A DNA stretch of 64,000 nt, from NCBI GenBank assembly GCA_943787265.1, contig CALSLT010000004.1:248001-312000 (forward strand), read 5' to 3'. The stretch comes from an uncultured Planctomycetaceae bacterium. GTDB lineage: Bacteria; Planctomycetota; Planctomycetia; Planctomycetales; Planctomycetaceae. Position 1 is the stretch's first letter, and every line of letters starts with the position of its first letter. The position numbers and the translations under genes are program-made. Below the pieces are notes generated by a model, which was not told the origin of the DNA, did no database searches, and was given only the letters and a program-made list of their open reading frames with translations. Shown here piece by piece: positions 54,528 through 63,257 of the stretch.

Positions 54528-54863
54528 TCAATACGGGATGCGGAAATGCAGAGCCAACCAGACCGTCGGTTCGTGCGGATCCGTCCACTCTACGCGGTGT
54601 TTTCGATGAGCTGAAATCTTTACAAAGTCGCCAGGCACCATCGCAAGCACTTCTTCAGGAGCCTGCAATCGCAACTTCGCGGCCCCGGTCAGCAGAACAA
54701 CCCACTCGTCGGAGTCCTGATCGTACCACTCGCCATCGGGCGTGACGTGACCGGTCGAGACAATTCGCTCCAGTCGAAGTCCGGGCTCTTCGACGAGATT
54801 TTCGATCAGCTCGTCGGGTAGACTCTTCGGTAACGCCGCAAACAGATTTCCGTCGGTGGGCAT
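54528..54863 (-). CDS. Small cupin domain protein
   Basis: A 111-residue single cupin. Conserved parts are TPDGEWYDQDSDEWVVLLTG (first metal box, with Gln/Glu in place of the usual His-x-His pattern), AMVPGDFVKISAHRKHRVEW (second box with His), and VWLALHF. Members bind a metal and may act as isomerases or regulators. The role is unknown. It lies 32 nt downstream of tilS on the same strand and is probably cotranscribed. Confidence 0.78.
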   Translation of the reverse strand: MPTDGNLFAALPKSLPDELIENLVEEPGLRLERIVSTGHVTPDGEWYDQDSDEWVVLLTGAAKLRLQAPEEVLAMVPGDFVKISAHRKHRVEWTDPHEPTVWLALHFRIPY

Positions 54864-54895
54864 TCTGGCCGATCCTTTGTCCTAGGTGGCTTGTG

Positions 54896-55945
54896 CTAAC
54901 GCGTCAGAACCAGCAACTGACCTCGACGACGCGCTTCGATTCGCTCGGGAAGCGAAACGGCGCCGCCATTGTCCTGCGTGACAAGTTCGGACAGCTTGTG
55001 CCATTCGCGATGACCCATTCGTTTGAGCGGCCATCCGCCTCGTTGCCAGATGGCCAGCAACGTTTCGCGAATCAGTAGCGGCGGCTGGTTTGCCAGATGT
55101 TTGCAATCGATACGGATCGAGTCGTCGGAGATCTGGACCAACGATTGCTCGACCAGCCCTTCAGACAGACCGCGCAGTAAGTCGCTGACTTCTGAAGCAT
55201 GACCGGCCAGCGTTCCGAGTGCCTTGCGAATCTGAGGATTAAAGTCGCGTTCGAGACTCGGCAGCAGCTCGTGTCTGATTCGGTTGCGAGTCAAAGCGGC
55301 GTCCGCGTTCGTCGGGTCGGTCCGATAGTCCTGCTCGATCAAACGCAGCCACTCTTCAAGTTCGGACCGTCGAATCTCAAGTATCGGCCGGATGAGCTGG
55401 ACGCTGTCGCCGGATGTTTGCATGGTGGCCGGTCGTGCCCACTGCATTCCTCGCAGGCCGGTGACGCTTGTTCCGCGTACCAGGTGATGGAGCACGGTTT
55501 CGGCTTGATCATCGGCGGTATGAGCCACCGCGATGGCCGAACAACCTTCTGCCTGCGCGATCCGAACCAGCGTTTCATACCTGGCTTTCCGTGCCGCTTC
55601 CTCAATCGATTCCTGAGTCTCAGCCACGCGGGCGAGAATGTTGACCGTTTCTACTTGGCATCGCAGACCGAGTCCGCCAGTCAATTCACGAACCCAGTTT
55701 GCATCATTGGCGGAGTCGTCTCGGATCTGGTGGTCGATGTGAGCAGCAACCAGTTCGAAGCCATCGTTTGTGCCTGACTTCGAAGCGGCGTCGGCCTCTG
55801 ACACGAATGCCAGCCCGCGCAGAAGTGCAACGCTGTCGGCACCTCCCGAAACTCCGACGAGAATCCGACCGCCGGCAAAGCCGCATTTCCGCAGACCAAC
55901 CCGCAGGGCATCCAGAAAATTCGTCGACCGGTTTCGCGAAGTCAC
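54896..55945 (-). CDS. tilS: tRNA(Ile)-lysidine synthetase TilS
   Basis: A 349-residue protein. The PP-loop SGGADS is at residues 33-38 (ILVGVSGGADSVALLRG). Family motifs follow: AAHIDHQIRDDS, GCSAIAVAHTADDQAETVLHHL, RPILEIRRSELEEWL and DPTNADAALTRNRIRHELLP. The enzyme converts C34 of tRNA-Ile(CAU) to lysidine so that it reads AUA; it is essential in most bacteria. The protein is shorter than E. coli TilS because the last domain is reduced. The ATG overlaps the stop of the upstream membrane protein gene by 4 nt. Confidence 0.93.
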   Translation of the reverse strand: MTSRNRSTNFLDALRVGLRKCGFAGGRILVGVSGGADSVALLRGLAFVSEADAASKSGTNDGFELVAAHIDHQIRDDSANDANWVRELTGGLGLRCQVETVNILARVAETQESIEEAARKARYETLVRIAQAEGCSAIAVAHTADDQAETVLHHLVRGTSVTGLRGMQWARPATMQTSGDSVQLIRPILEIRRSELEEWLRLIEQDYRTDPTNADAALTRNRIRHELLPSLERDFNPQIRKALGTLAGHASEVSDLLRGLSEGLVEQSLVQISDDSIRIDCKHLANQPPLLIRETLLAIWQRGGWPLKRMGHREWHKLSELVTQDNGGAVSLPERIEARRRGQLLVLTR

Positions 55946-57870
55946 GATAACGGCTCCAATTGCTCAACCGGTTTTGGCCAGAAAGTTGGTACTCGGCCCG
56001 GTTGCTTGTTCTGTCGCTGGGCGGTCGTTTTTTGGGTCTGCATCTGAACGACGAAGTCCGTTGGCGAGTTCAGCAACCGCCTGCGTTGCACCGTCTGAGC
56101 AATCCAGCCTCCGCCAAAAGCCAGTCCAGCCGCCAGGGTCGACAAGGTCTCGTCGCGGCCGGATGTCAGCATCAGGCAGATTCCGGCAATCATCGCTCCG
56201 ATGACCAGGATGCCCAACACGACGTCAACAATCGTCCGCATGACCGACTTGGAATGTGCGTATGGCTGCATGATCAAAAACCACCACTGGTGAAGCAGGA
56301 AGAGAACGAAAACAGCCTTTGCTCCGAAAATCGCTGACTCAATCACCTCAATTTTTCCGCTGTGTCCCCAGGTGATGGCCAATGCGACTCCGAACGCCAT
56401 CGGAGAAATCAGGATGCTTCGAATCGCTCCGAGAGTCATCAGCATCCGTGAAACTCGCCGGGCATCAATCGGTAAAATCGCTAGGGCCGAGCAGAATTCA
56501 CCGCTGTTCGATCTCCACTGAGAAACCAATTTGCTGCCAGCAAACGTCCCGATCATTCCCCCAAGAGCGACGTGGCCGCTGATCACCGCAATCTTTCGGT
56601 CGAAAATGAGTGCTGCAAAAACGACCATCATTACAGCCGCCGCGGCCGGCACGAGCGACTTCGTCATCGCGGCGCTCCACCTCGGTTCTCCGCACGAGAG
56701 AATGTCAGCCGACAGCAACTCTTCGTCGCCGAGTATCCGCGCCAAGGCGCGCTCGACGAAGCCGGATTCTGTCCAAGCAAACCGTTTCGTGAGGCCGCTT
56801 TCGTGAATTCGGGCGATGGCTTGATCTGGCGTTAACTCGGCGGCTGGTTCCTCGGCCCCCGGAAGCTTCAACCACCTTTTCAGCCGGCGATTGCAATTTC
56901 GTAGCCAGCTTGAGGTATCGGTCGGTTGCGATTGGTCAGGTGCAGCTGCGAGGTCACCGTCGGATGACTGCGGAACAGTTTGTTTGTTTGCGGAAGCCTG
57001 ATTCTCGGCGACCTGGAATTCGGCGATCGCCAGCGAGCCGGGCTCGTACGAAAACTCCTGGATACGATATCGGGACAAAAGTCGGAACCATGAAAACGCC
57101 GCGAACATCAGCAGGCAACCGGCCGGAATCAACAACAGCCAGTACTCCGGCTGTTTGAGCATCACCCCGTACTTGATCATCAGAATCGGCCATCCGGTCG
57201 GCAGTGCGGCCAGCGTTGCGAAGATGATGGTTTCCTGCCGAGCGAATCCGAATGAAACCAGAGCTGCCGCTGAGAGAACCAACAGAATCACCAGCGCCGG
57301 CAGAGCTGCGACGACATCCTGCCGGGCGAGAACCGGGAGGAATGCAGAAAGAATCACCGAGAGCGATGCGACCATCGCCCAAAGCAGGATCGAAAGCAGC
57401 ATGACCTGTGCGGTGTCGGCCACATTCAATTCGGCACCAAATGCGATGCCGCCGCCGTGCAACAAAGCTCCGGCCAGAAACAGCGACGTCTTCTGAAGGG
57501 ATTTTACCAGTCGACCGGTGGCGTAACTGCGGTCTGAGTCCGGAAGAACACTCGCAACAGCCAGGCTGCGAGCCCCAATCAGTTCGCGCAGAATTCCGAA
57601 TGCGTGGGCAAATGCAATAAACGTGGCAAGGCCACCGATCGCTAACTGGTATGAATCCACCGGGGCCGGATCAACATCGCCTGACCCGAGCAATGCTCCC
57701 AGAGCGGCGACCAAGGCGCCGATCAGAACGCCCGAAACTGGCAAGACGACATACCAGGAAATAAACGCCAGAATTCGCCGTTTCCAGCCGCCGGTCGCTG
57801 TCCAATGCTGACGGCTGAGTACCGTATCGTCACGAATTCGGCTCAGCGCTGCTCGTCTGAGTTTCTTCAT
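55942..57870 (-). CDS. Large polytopic membrane protein, permease-like
   Basis: A 642-residue protein with about twelve to fourteen hydrophobic helices, such as FISWYVVLPVSGVLIGALVA, VMLLSILLWAMVASLSVIL and ALVILLVLSAAALVSFGFA, and a soluble polar loop at about 285-365 (Ala/Glu/Pro/Gln-rich). A second group of helices follows about residue 400. No known signature was recognised; the pattern resembles ABC-type export permeases of the ABC-2 kind, but no ATPase gene is adjacent. It is translationally coupled to tilS (ATGA overlap). Confidence 0.65.
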   Translation of the reverse strand: MKKLRRAALSRIRDDTVLSRQHWTATGGWKRRILAFISWYVVLPVSGVLIGALVAALGALLGSGDVDPAPVDSYQLAIGGLATFIAFAHAFGILRELIGARSLAVASVLPDSDRSYATGRLVKSLQKTSLFLAGALLHGGGIAFGAELNVADTAQVMLLSILLWAMVASLSVILSAFLPVLARQDVVAALPALVILLVLSAAALVSFGFARQETIIFATLAALPTGWPILMIKYGVMLKQPEYWLLLIPAGCLLMFAAFSWFRLLSRYRIQEFSYEPGSLAIAEFQVAENQASANKQTVPQSSDGDLAAAPDQSQPTDTSSWLRNCNRRLKRWLKLPGAEEPAAELTPDQAIARIHESGLTKRFAWTESGFVERALARILGDEELLSADILSCGEPRWSAAMTKSLVPAAAAVMMVVFAALIFDRKIAVISGHVALGGMIGTFAGSKLVSQWRSNSGEFCSALAILPIDARRVSRMLMTLGAIRSILISPMAFGVALAITWGHSGKIEVIESAIFGAKAVFVLFLLHQWWFLIMQPYAHSKSVMRTIVDVVLGILVIGAMIAGICLMLTSGRDETLSTLAAGLAFGGGWIAQTVQRRRLLNSPTDFVVQMQTQKTTAQRQNKQPGRVPTFWPKPVEQLEPLS

Positions 57871-57996
57871 GGGAGACTGGCCGGTCTAAGATCTTCGTGT
57901 CTGATGCGAAATAGTGAAAAGACGTCGAACACGCGAACTCTTCAAGCTGTCAGAGCGTACGATTCGTAGTGAAACGTGCTCTTTTCAAACCAGTGC

Positions 57997-58025
57997 TTGA
58001 CGTTCTGAAAAAGCGTGGGTAGTTT
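57997..58025 (+). promoter_or_regulatory. Sigma70-type promoter of csrA
   Basis: TTGACG (57997-58002) and TAGTTT (58020-58025) are separated by 17 nt. The start codon of csrA is about 85 nt downstream, preceded by AGGAG at 58100-58104. No other strong candidate was found in this gap. Confidence 0.55.
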
Positions 58026-58110
58026 AGGCACGAAATTCGCTGGTAGCGAACATCCTTTCGGAAGCCTCTGACAGGCTGAAAGATACGCGAGCTGCCTTCA
58101 GGAGACAGCC

Positions 58111-58308
58111 ATGTTGGTTCTGTCACGAAAAAAGAACGAAAAGATTGTCATCAACGACTCGATCGTCATCACGATCGTGGACGTTCGCGGTGACCGAGTG
58201 CGGATCGGAATTGACGCCCCTCGTGACGTGCCCATCCACCGCGAGGAAATTCACAAGGCGATCGAGAAGGCTCTGACGCAACAGGAAACTCCCGAACGGT
58301 CGGAATGA
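58111..58308 (+). CDS. csrA: Carbon storage regulator CsrA
   Basis: A 65-residue protein: [20 protein letters not shown] then [14 protein letters not shown] and VPIHREEIH, all typical of CsrA, with the conserved Arg44-like residue in HREE. CsrA dimers bind GGA motifs in mRNA leaders and alter translation or stability. The AGGAG just before the start codon could itself be bound, allowing self-control (inference). It stands alone, not beside flagellar genes. Confidence 0.95.
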   Translation: MLVLSRKKNEKIVINDSIVITIVDVRGDRVRIGIDAPRDVPIHREEIHKAIEKALTQQETPERSE

Positions 58309-58406
58309 CCGGCCCCCGAATCGTGTGAGTCCTGGTTTTTCACTCAGAGTTTTGCTGGAGCGTTGACACCTCTTCGTCGAAAAGTATTGTACGCAGCCTA
58401 CTGGCC

Positions 58407-58479
58407 GGCCCCATCGTCTAGTGGCCTAGGACTCTGGCTTTTCACGCCAGCAACACGGGTTCAAATCCCGTTGGGGTCA
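58407..58479 (+). tRNA. tRNA-Glu (anticodon UUC)
   Basis: A 73-nt cloverleaf: acceptor GGCCCCA pairs with TGGGGTC (one G-T), D arm TCGTCTAGTGGCCTAGGAC, anticodon stem CTGGC-TTTTCAC-GCCAG with TTC at the wobble loop, T arm ACGGGTTCAAATCCCGT, discriminator A. The CCA end is not encoded. It follows csrA by about 100 nt and has its own terminator. Confidence 0.96.
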
Positions 58480-58484
58480 TCTCG

Positions 58485-58522
58485 AAATGCTCGAGCTTAT
58501 CAAAAGGCTCGGGCATTTTTTG
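58485..58522 (+). terminator. Terminator after tRNA-Glu
   Basis: AAATGCTCGAGC and GGCTCGGGCATTT pair with a short loop and are followed by a run of T. It starts 6 nt after the tRNA. Confidence 0.8.
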
Positions 58523-58586
58523 TGCGCCGATTTTCTCACGAGCGTGCAACATCTCGCGGGCGACTTCAAAGATCAGGAGCAGCAGA

Positions 58587-58856
58587 ATGGAAACATCAGC
58601 CGCCTGGAAATCCATGTTTGAAGGATGGCCCGACGCGATCGAGCGAAAAGGCATGGTCGTCACATCGTTTGGCGAAGCCATCCCGTTTCAGGCCTTTATG
58701 ATCTCCGGCGGTCTGCTCCTGCTGGAACGCGACTCGCCCGACCAGTTCGGAACCCGCAAGGTCATCCTCTCCTACGAGCAAATCTGCGCCGTGCGTCTGC
58801 CGACACCGATGGAGCTCGCCCGCTTCCAGGTCATGGGCTTTCAGGCCCCGATCTAA
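58587..58856 (+). CDS. Small conserved uncharacterised protein
   Basis: An 89-residue protein from ATG 58587, preceded by AGGAGCAGCAGA. It contains a small beta-rich stretch (GMVVTSFGEAIPFQAFMISG and LLLLERDSPDQFGTRKVILS) and ends MELARFQVMGFQAPI. No signal peptide, membrane helix or known motif is present. It resembles the kind of short single-domain protein found near housekeeping genes in planctomycetes, but I do not recognise the family. It is followed by a terminator. Confidence 0.65.
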   Translation: METSAAWKSMFEGWPDAIERKGMVVTSFGEAIPFQAFMISGGLLLLERDSPDQFGTRKVILSYEQICAVRLPTPMELARFQVMGFQAPI

Positions 58857-58892
58857 GACGGCGTCCGGTTTGCTGCGGGTTTGATATCAAAC

Positions 58893-58931
58893 AAAAACGC
58901 CCAGTCGAGAATTACTCGACGGGGCGTTTTG
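58893..58931. terminator. Bidirectional terminator
   Basis: AAAACGCCC-A-GTCGAG and CTCGAC-G-GGGCGTTTT form a 9+6 bp stem with one mismatch. It has an A run on the 5' side and a T run on the 3' side, so it can end the small plus-strand gene and the minus-strand transketolase transcript. Confidence 0.75.
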
Positions 58932-58947
58932 TGATTAGTCAGTATCT

Positions 58948-59004
58948 GTAGGGTGCGTCTTGATGCACCACACGGAAAAATTGGTGCGTCAAGACGCACC
59001 CTAC
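58948..59004. repeat. Two inverted GGTGCGTC palindromic units
   Basis: The arms at 58948-58970 and 58982-59004 (GTAGGGTGCGTC... and its complement) match with one mismatch. Each arm is itself a palindrome, GGTGCGTC-xx-GA(T/C)GCACC. The same unit occurs at 2225-2247. The element lies just downstream of the transketolase stop. Confidence 0.75.
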
Positions 59005-59026
59005 TTCAGAACTCGCCAACGCCGCC

Positions 59027-60952
59027 TTAAGCGAGTTCCTTCACGGCTGCTTGAATGCCTGCTGAATCCAAACCCTGGTAACCCATCTGCTGCCACAGTC
59101 CGCCCGAGCCTTCTTTGTTCGTGCCGATGTGGCCGAATGAGCCTTTGAAGCCTCGCTTCAGAAGTTCCGAACCGAACCGCGAACCCAGGCCAGTTGCAAC
59201 GTTGAACGACTCAGCAACCAGAACTCGCGGAGCGGCCGCCAGCTTCTGCATGACTTCTTCGTCGTAGACATTCAGCGTGGCTTTGCCGATCAGACCGACG
59301 TCCAGGCCGTCTTCCTTGAGCTGGATGACCGCGTCGAGCGCTCGGTAAAGCGTTTCGCCGAACGAGACGATGTAGCCAGCCGTGCCTTCGCGGATGATGT
59401 CGTCTTTGCCCGTAACGAACTCGTAGCCGTCGCCGTAAAACGGCTTGTCGTTTTCATCGAGGATGTCCGGTACGGCCGAACGAGTCGAGAAGATAAATCG
59501 AAGACCCGGATCGTCGAAGATTCGTTCCAGACACGCTTTGAACTGGTGCTGGTCGATCGGGAAGTACAGCCGCGTCGAATCCTTGCCTTCGTCCGGCAGG
59601 CCGTTCGCAGCGAACATATTGTTCAGGCCGAAGTGGCACGTGTTGTCGGCCATGTCGTCGCAACCGGCGTGCGAGAAGTGGCTCAACACGTTGGCATTGT
59701 TCAGCCGAGCCATCGTGACTTCGGAAACGATCATTTCCAGGAACGCTGAGAACGTTCCGAAGATGCCCTGTCGGCCTTCTTCGAATCCGAAACCAGCCGC
59801 TGCCGAGAAGTTGCCGCGTTCCATGATTCCGCCACGGACGACGACTTCCGGGTATTCCTTGCGGATGCTGTCCAGGCCGCATGAGCCTTCCAGGTCGCTG
59901 TCGAAAACTCGGACTTTGCGAACGCGATCCTCTTCGGACATTCCGCCGAGGATTCCGTTGACGATCTTTCCGAACGCCGAGCGGTTCTTGCCAGCTCCGG
60001 TCGAGCCTCGATAGGACGGTCCGCCCGGTCCTTTTTCGACAGACTTCAGGAACGCCCCCGCTTCGTCACGTCCGCGTTTTTCGAGGTAGTCGATGGCGGT
60101 GGCCGTCTTGATGACATCGTGGCCGTGGTTAGAACCTTCCAGCCCATCGATTCCCGGACACATCTTGCGTCGGTTGATCAAAGCGTATGGTCCAGGAGTC
60201 GTCACGGCTTTGCACATGCGAGCGTAAAGGCCATCGAGGTCTTCTCCGTCGCCAATGTCGCAGGTGATTCCGTGTCCTTCCAGCGTTTTCGCAACGCTGT
60301 AGCCCGGCATGTAGTCAGACGGGAAGCCGGCGATCGTAACGTCGTTGTCGTCGATGATCAGCTTGACGTTCAGATTCTGAGCGACACAAAGTCGAGCGGC
60401 TTCGGCATCGTTACCTTCCATCTGAGAACCATCGGAACCCAGCATGAAAGTGACTTTGTCCGGGTTGGCAATCGCGACGCCGTTAACGAAAGGCCACATA
60501 TGACCGAGTCGGCCTGACGAGAACTTAATGCCTCGCTCGTGATCGCGTTCCGGATGACCGGGCAGATGGCTGAGGTACTCGCGATAGTGCAACAGTTTCT
60601 CGACCGGAAGGTTCCCCTCCAGAGCGGCCATCAGGTACTGAGTCGCGACTCGGTGTCCGGCTTCGTCGAAGAAGACAGGGACGCAATCGGTTCCGCCGGC
60701 CTGAGCGTTCAGCATAAAGCTATACGCAATCATGGTTTCCGGAACGGTGTCGTACGGGCCGCCGGTGTGGCCGCCCAGTCCTTTGGCATCGGCGACAGCG
60801 GTGAAGAAGATGATCGAGTCGCGGCACAACTGAATGTTGGCCTGCAGGGTGGCTCGCTGCTCGTCGGTCAACGTCGGATTCGACGGATCCAGTGGCAGGG
60901 CTTTGAATTGTGACAAATCGATGGGGAAGGTTGCAGCAGTTTCAGTACTCAT
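59027..60952 (-). CDS. Transketolase-type thiamine diphosphate enzyme
   Basis: A 641-residue protein with all three transketolase domains. Marks are ADAKGLGGHTGGPYDTVPE near the start, SSGRLGHMWPFVNGVAIA, and the ThDP/metal box GSDGSQMEGNDAEAARL with NVKLIIDDNDVTIAG. The pyrimidine domain has RGGIMERGNFSAAAGFGFE and HFGLNNMFAANG. The C-terminal domain ends AESFNVATGLGSRFGSELL. It transfers two-carbon ketol units, as in the pentose phosphate pathway. It lacks some residues of classical E. coli TktA, so it may be a distinct branch. It is downstream of trmL on the same strand (gap about 113 nt). Confidence 0.85.
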   Translation of the reverse strand: MSTETAATFPIDLSQFKALPLDPSNPTLTDEQRATLQANIQLCRDSIIFFTAVADAKGLGGHTGGPYDTVPETMIAYSFMLNAQAGGTDCVPVFFDEAGHRVATQYLMAALEGNLPVEKLLHYREYLSHLPGHPERDHERGIKFSSGRLGHMWPFVNGVAIANPDKVTFMLGSDGSQMEGNDAEAARLCVAQNLNVKLIIDDNDVTIAGFPSDYMPGYSVAKTLEGHGITCDIGDGEDLDGLYARMCKAVTTPGPYALINRRKMCPGIDGLEGSNHGHDVIKTATAIDYLEKRGRDEAGAFLKSVEKGPGGPSYRGSTGAGKNRSAFGKIVNGILGGMSEEDRVRKVRVFDSDLEGSCGLDSIRKEYPEVVVRGGIMERGNFSAAAGFGFEEGRQGIFGTFSAFLEMIVSEVTMARLNNANVLSHFSHAGCDDMADNTCHFGLNNMFAANGLPDEGKDSTRLYFPIDQHQFKACLERIFDDPGLRFIFSTRSAVPDILDENDKPFYGDGYEFVTGKDDIIREGTAGYIVSFGETLYRALDAVIQLKEDGLDVGLIGKATLNVYDEEVMQKLAAAPRVLVAESFNVATGLGSRFGSELLKRGFKGSFGHIGTNKEGSGGLWQQMGYQGLDSAGIQAAVKELA

Positions 60953-61065
60953 AACAGCTCTTATTTATCTGGAGTTTCATTGGTTCTTGCGGGATTTTGT
61001 TCGCCGCGTTTTATCGAAATGCGGGCCGAATCGAAAGGAAACGCCTTTTGAAGACGCTGACGCAA

Positions 61066-61539
61066 TCACTCCGGCAGGCCGCCAAACTGCCGCACGGCTT
61101 CGTAAACGACCGTGTTCGCCGTGCTGGCCAGATTGAGGCTCCGCACGAGATCGGTCATCGGCAGCTTGAGATTCCGCCCCGGCTGCTCTTCCCGAATTCG
61201 ATCGGGAAGTCCGCGCGATTCGCTGCCGAACAACAGAATGTCGCCCGCCTGGAAGTCCGCATCCCACACCAGTCGCGTCGCAAATTTCGTCAGACACCAG
61301 ACGTTGGCATCGGGCAGTCGATCGCGGACCTCTTCCCACGAGTCGACCGCTTCCCAGTCAAGATGCTGCCAGTAGTCCATCCCGGCCCGGCGGAGATGTT
61401 TCTCATCCAGCCGAAACCCAAGCGGACGAATCAGCCACAACTTAGCCCCGACGGCCACGCACGTACGGCCGATGTTCCCCGTATTTTGAGGGATGTCCGG
61501 CTGGTAAAGCACGACGTTCAGCAGCGGTTGATCAGCCAC
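61066..61539 (-). CDS. trmL: tRNA (cytidine(34)-2'-O)-methyltransferase TrmL
   Basis: A 157-residue SPOUT enzyme. The start [20 protein letters not shown] is diagnostic, and the knot motifs [17 protein letters not shown] and [20 protein letters not shown] match TrmL. It methylates the ribose of C34/U34 in tRNA-Leu isoacceptors using SAM. The gap to the fabI stop is only 4 nt, so both are in one operon. Confidence 0.93.
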   Translation of the reverse strand: MADQPLLNVVLYQPDIPQNTGNIGRTCVAVGAKLWLIRPLGFRLDEKHLRRAGMDYWQHLDWEAVDSWEEVRDRLPDANVWCLTKFATRLVWDADFQAGDILLFGSESRGLPDRIREEQPGRNLKLPMTDLVRSLNLASTANTVVYEAVRQFGGLPE

Positions 61540-61543
61540 AGAT

Positions 61544-62371
61544 TCAGTTCCCGCGATTCACAAGGTCCGCGTCGAAATAGTTAGTCGACATGCCCGCGTC
61601 GATCACGATGCCCTGCGAATTAATCCCGGACGACCTCGGGCTGAGCAGAAACGCGACCGTGTCAGCGACTTCGCCCGTCTGAACCGCCTTTTTCCGCAGC
61701 GTCGCTTCTTCTGCGTAAAGATAGCTGTCGACGTATCCAGGAATGCCCGCCGACGCTGACGACTTCAACAGCCCTGGACAAACGGCATTAAACCGAATCG
61801 TCGAAAACTTCGAAAACGCCTTCGCCAGAAAGCAGATCGACGAGTCCAGCGCGGCCTTCACCGGAGCCATGTACCCGTAGTTTTCCGCCGCCATGCGAGT
61901 CGTCGAGATCGAGATCGTGACAACGCTGCCGTGCTCTTTGTCGAGCAAATCTCGAAACGCATTCGAAACGGCAATCAACGAATAACACGACAGATCGATC
62001 GCCTGCAGAAACGCCGGCCGTGGCGTCTCGTGAAACGGCAGCCACCCCGCTGAGTAATCAGCAAACGCGATTGAATGCACGATTCCATGCAACGTGCCGC
62101 TGTCTTCCGATTCGGCATCTGAGGAAGTCAGTAACTCGGTCACGTCGTCACGCAGCCGGTCGATCTGAACCTGGTCCTCGACGTCGCACAAAAAGCACGG
62201 AGCATCGGGAAACAGTTTCTGCACGGCCTCGCGCCGCTGCTCGGACCGCACGCTGAAGATCACGTTCGCGCCAGCGTCGGCCAGGACCTTCGCCGAGTGA
62301 TACGCGACGCTTTTCCGATTCGCGACACCCATGACCAGAATGTTCCGGCCGGAAACCTGCAGAAAATCCAT
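61544..62371 (-). CDS. fabI: Enoyl-[acyl-carrier-protein] reductase FabI
   Basis: A 275-residue SDR. It starts with [20 protein letters not shown], the FabI type cofactor loop. The active site is [11 protein letters not shown] with Tyr-x6-Lys, preceded by [12 protein letters not shown]. The ending has [16 protein letters not shown]. It reduces enoyl-ACP with NADH in fatty acid elongation. It is the first gene of the fabI-trmL-transketolase unit. Confidence 0.92.
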   Translation of the reverse strand: MDFLQVSGRNILVMGVANRKSVAYHSAKVLADAGANVIFSVRSEQRREAVQKLFPDAPCFLCDVEDQVQIDRLRDDVTELLTSSDAESEDSGTLHGIVHSIAFADYSAGWLPFHETPRPAFLQAIDLSCYSLIAVSNAFRDLLDKEHGSVVTISISTTRMAAENYGYMAPVKAALDSSICFLAKAFSKFSTIRFNAVCPGLLKSSASAGIPGYVDSYLYAEEATLRKKAVQTGEVADTVAFLLSPRSSGINSQGIVIDAGMSTNYFDADLVNRGN

Positions 62372-62627
62372 CGTCGGATACGAGCCCCAGAAACTGATTA
62401 CGAAGAATCCGCGAGGCGATCATCCCCGCAGCGAAGCGGGATCGTAGAGAAGTGCTCGGCCTTAACCCACCGAATCGGTTGTCGAAGAGCGGCCGTTGCT
62501 CGTCGACGCACCCTTCATTTTGGCGACAAACTCTGCCTAATCGTTATTTTCAGAAAAATCCTCAAGACCGGACGTCCCATCTGACGATGGTCGAAGAGAG
62601 ACCCGACCGTCTTTCCTCGGAGGCTTC

Positions 62628-63179
62628 ATGCCCACGCGACCGAAAAAACGCCACAAGAGTGCCCAGAAGAAGTCGCCCTCAAAAGAAAGCGTGCTGGAAT
62701 TGGCAAGGCGACCTCGCAATCTGATCGTTGCCGGCTGCCTCGGTGTGGCCGCCGTCGTGACGATCGTGGCATTTCAATCCGGATCAGATTCGGTCGCGGA
62801 TACAGACCTGACCGACGAGCAACTGGAATCTGACTTGCTTGCCCTCAACGGACTCGGGGTCAGCGATTCGGCAAACCCTGGCTCCGGCGGAGTCAATCCT
62901 GACTTCAACTTCAATGACGGGCCTGAGCCTGAGCTGCCAAACTACGGTGGCGAAGGTGGCTTCCTGAATCGAGCGAACGTTTCAACCCCTGACTTCGATC
63001 CTTCATTCGACGACGGTCCGAGCTTCGGAAGCCCGATCATTATCACGGACCCTCGATCAGAACCGGCAATTCAGACAGCCGGATTCAGTCAGCCAGAAAA
63101 TGCACCGTCGCAAGTCGTGGGTGCTCGAGTCACCGCCAACCAGGCCGTCTGGCTGACCGGTAGCATCGAGCCTCGTTAG
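62628..63179 (+). CDS. Single-pass membrane protein, uncharacterised
   Basis: A 183-residue protein. A Lys/Arg-rich N-terminus (PTRPKKRHKSAQKKSPSK) leads to one transmembrane helix at about 31-49 (LIVAGCLGVAAVVTIVAF). The rest is acidic and Gly/Asn/Pro/Asp-rich (GSGGVNPDFNFNDGPEPEL), probably disordered and outside the cytoplasm. No family was recognised. ATG 62628 follows CGGAGG. It is 78 nt upstream of the ExeA-type ATPase gene, so it may belong to the same unit. Confidence 0.6.
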   Translation: MPTRPKKRHKSAQKKSPSKESVLELARRPRNLIVAGCLGVAAVVTIVAFQSGSDSVADTDLTDEQLESDLLALNGLGVSDSANPGSGGVNPDFNFNDGPEPELPNYGGEGGFLNRANVSTPDFDPSFDDGPSFGSPIIITDPRSEPAIQTAGFSQPENAPSQVVGARVTANQAVWLTGSIEPR

Positions 63180-63257
63180 GCGACACCTTGAATCATCGAC
63201 GTCGCGAATCGCGGCGAAATTGAAACCACCAGTCGACTCAAAGAAACAGGCAGGCGA

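Noticed and set aside
55942-57870. Confident ABC-2 transporter permease call
   Set aside because: No adjacent ATPase and no clear signature; kept as a general polytopic membrane protein.
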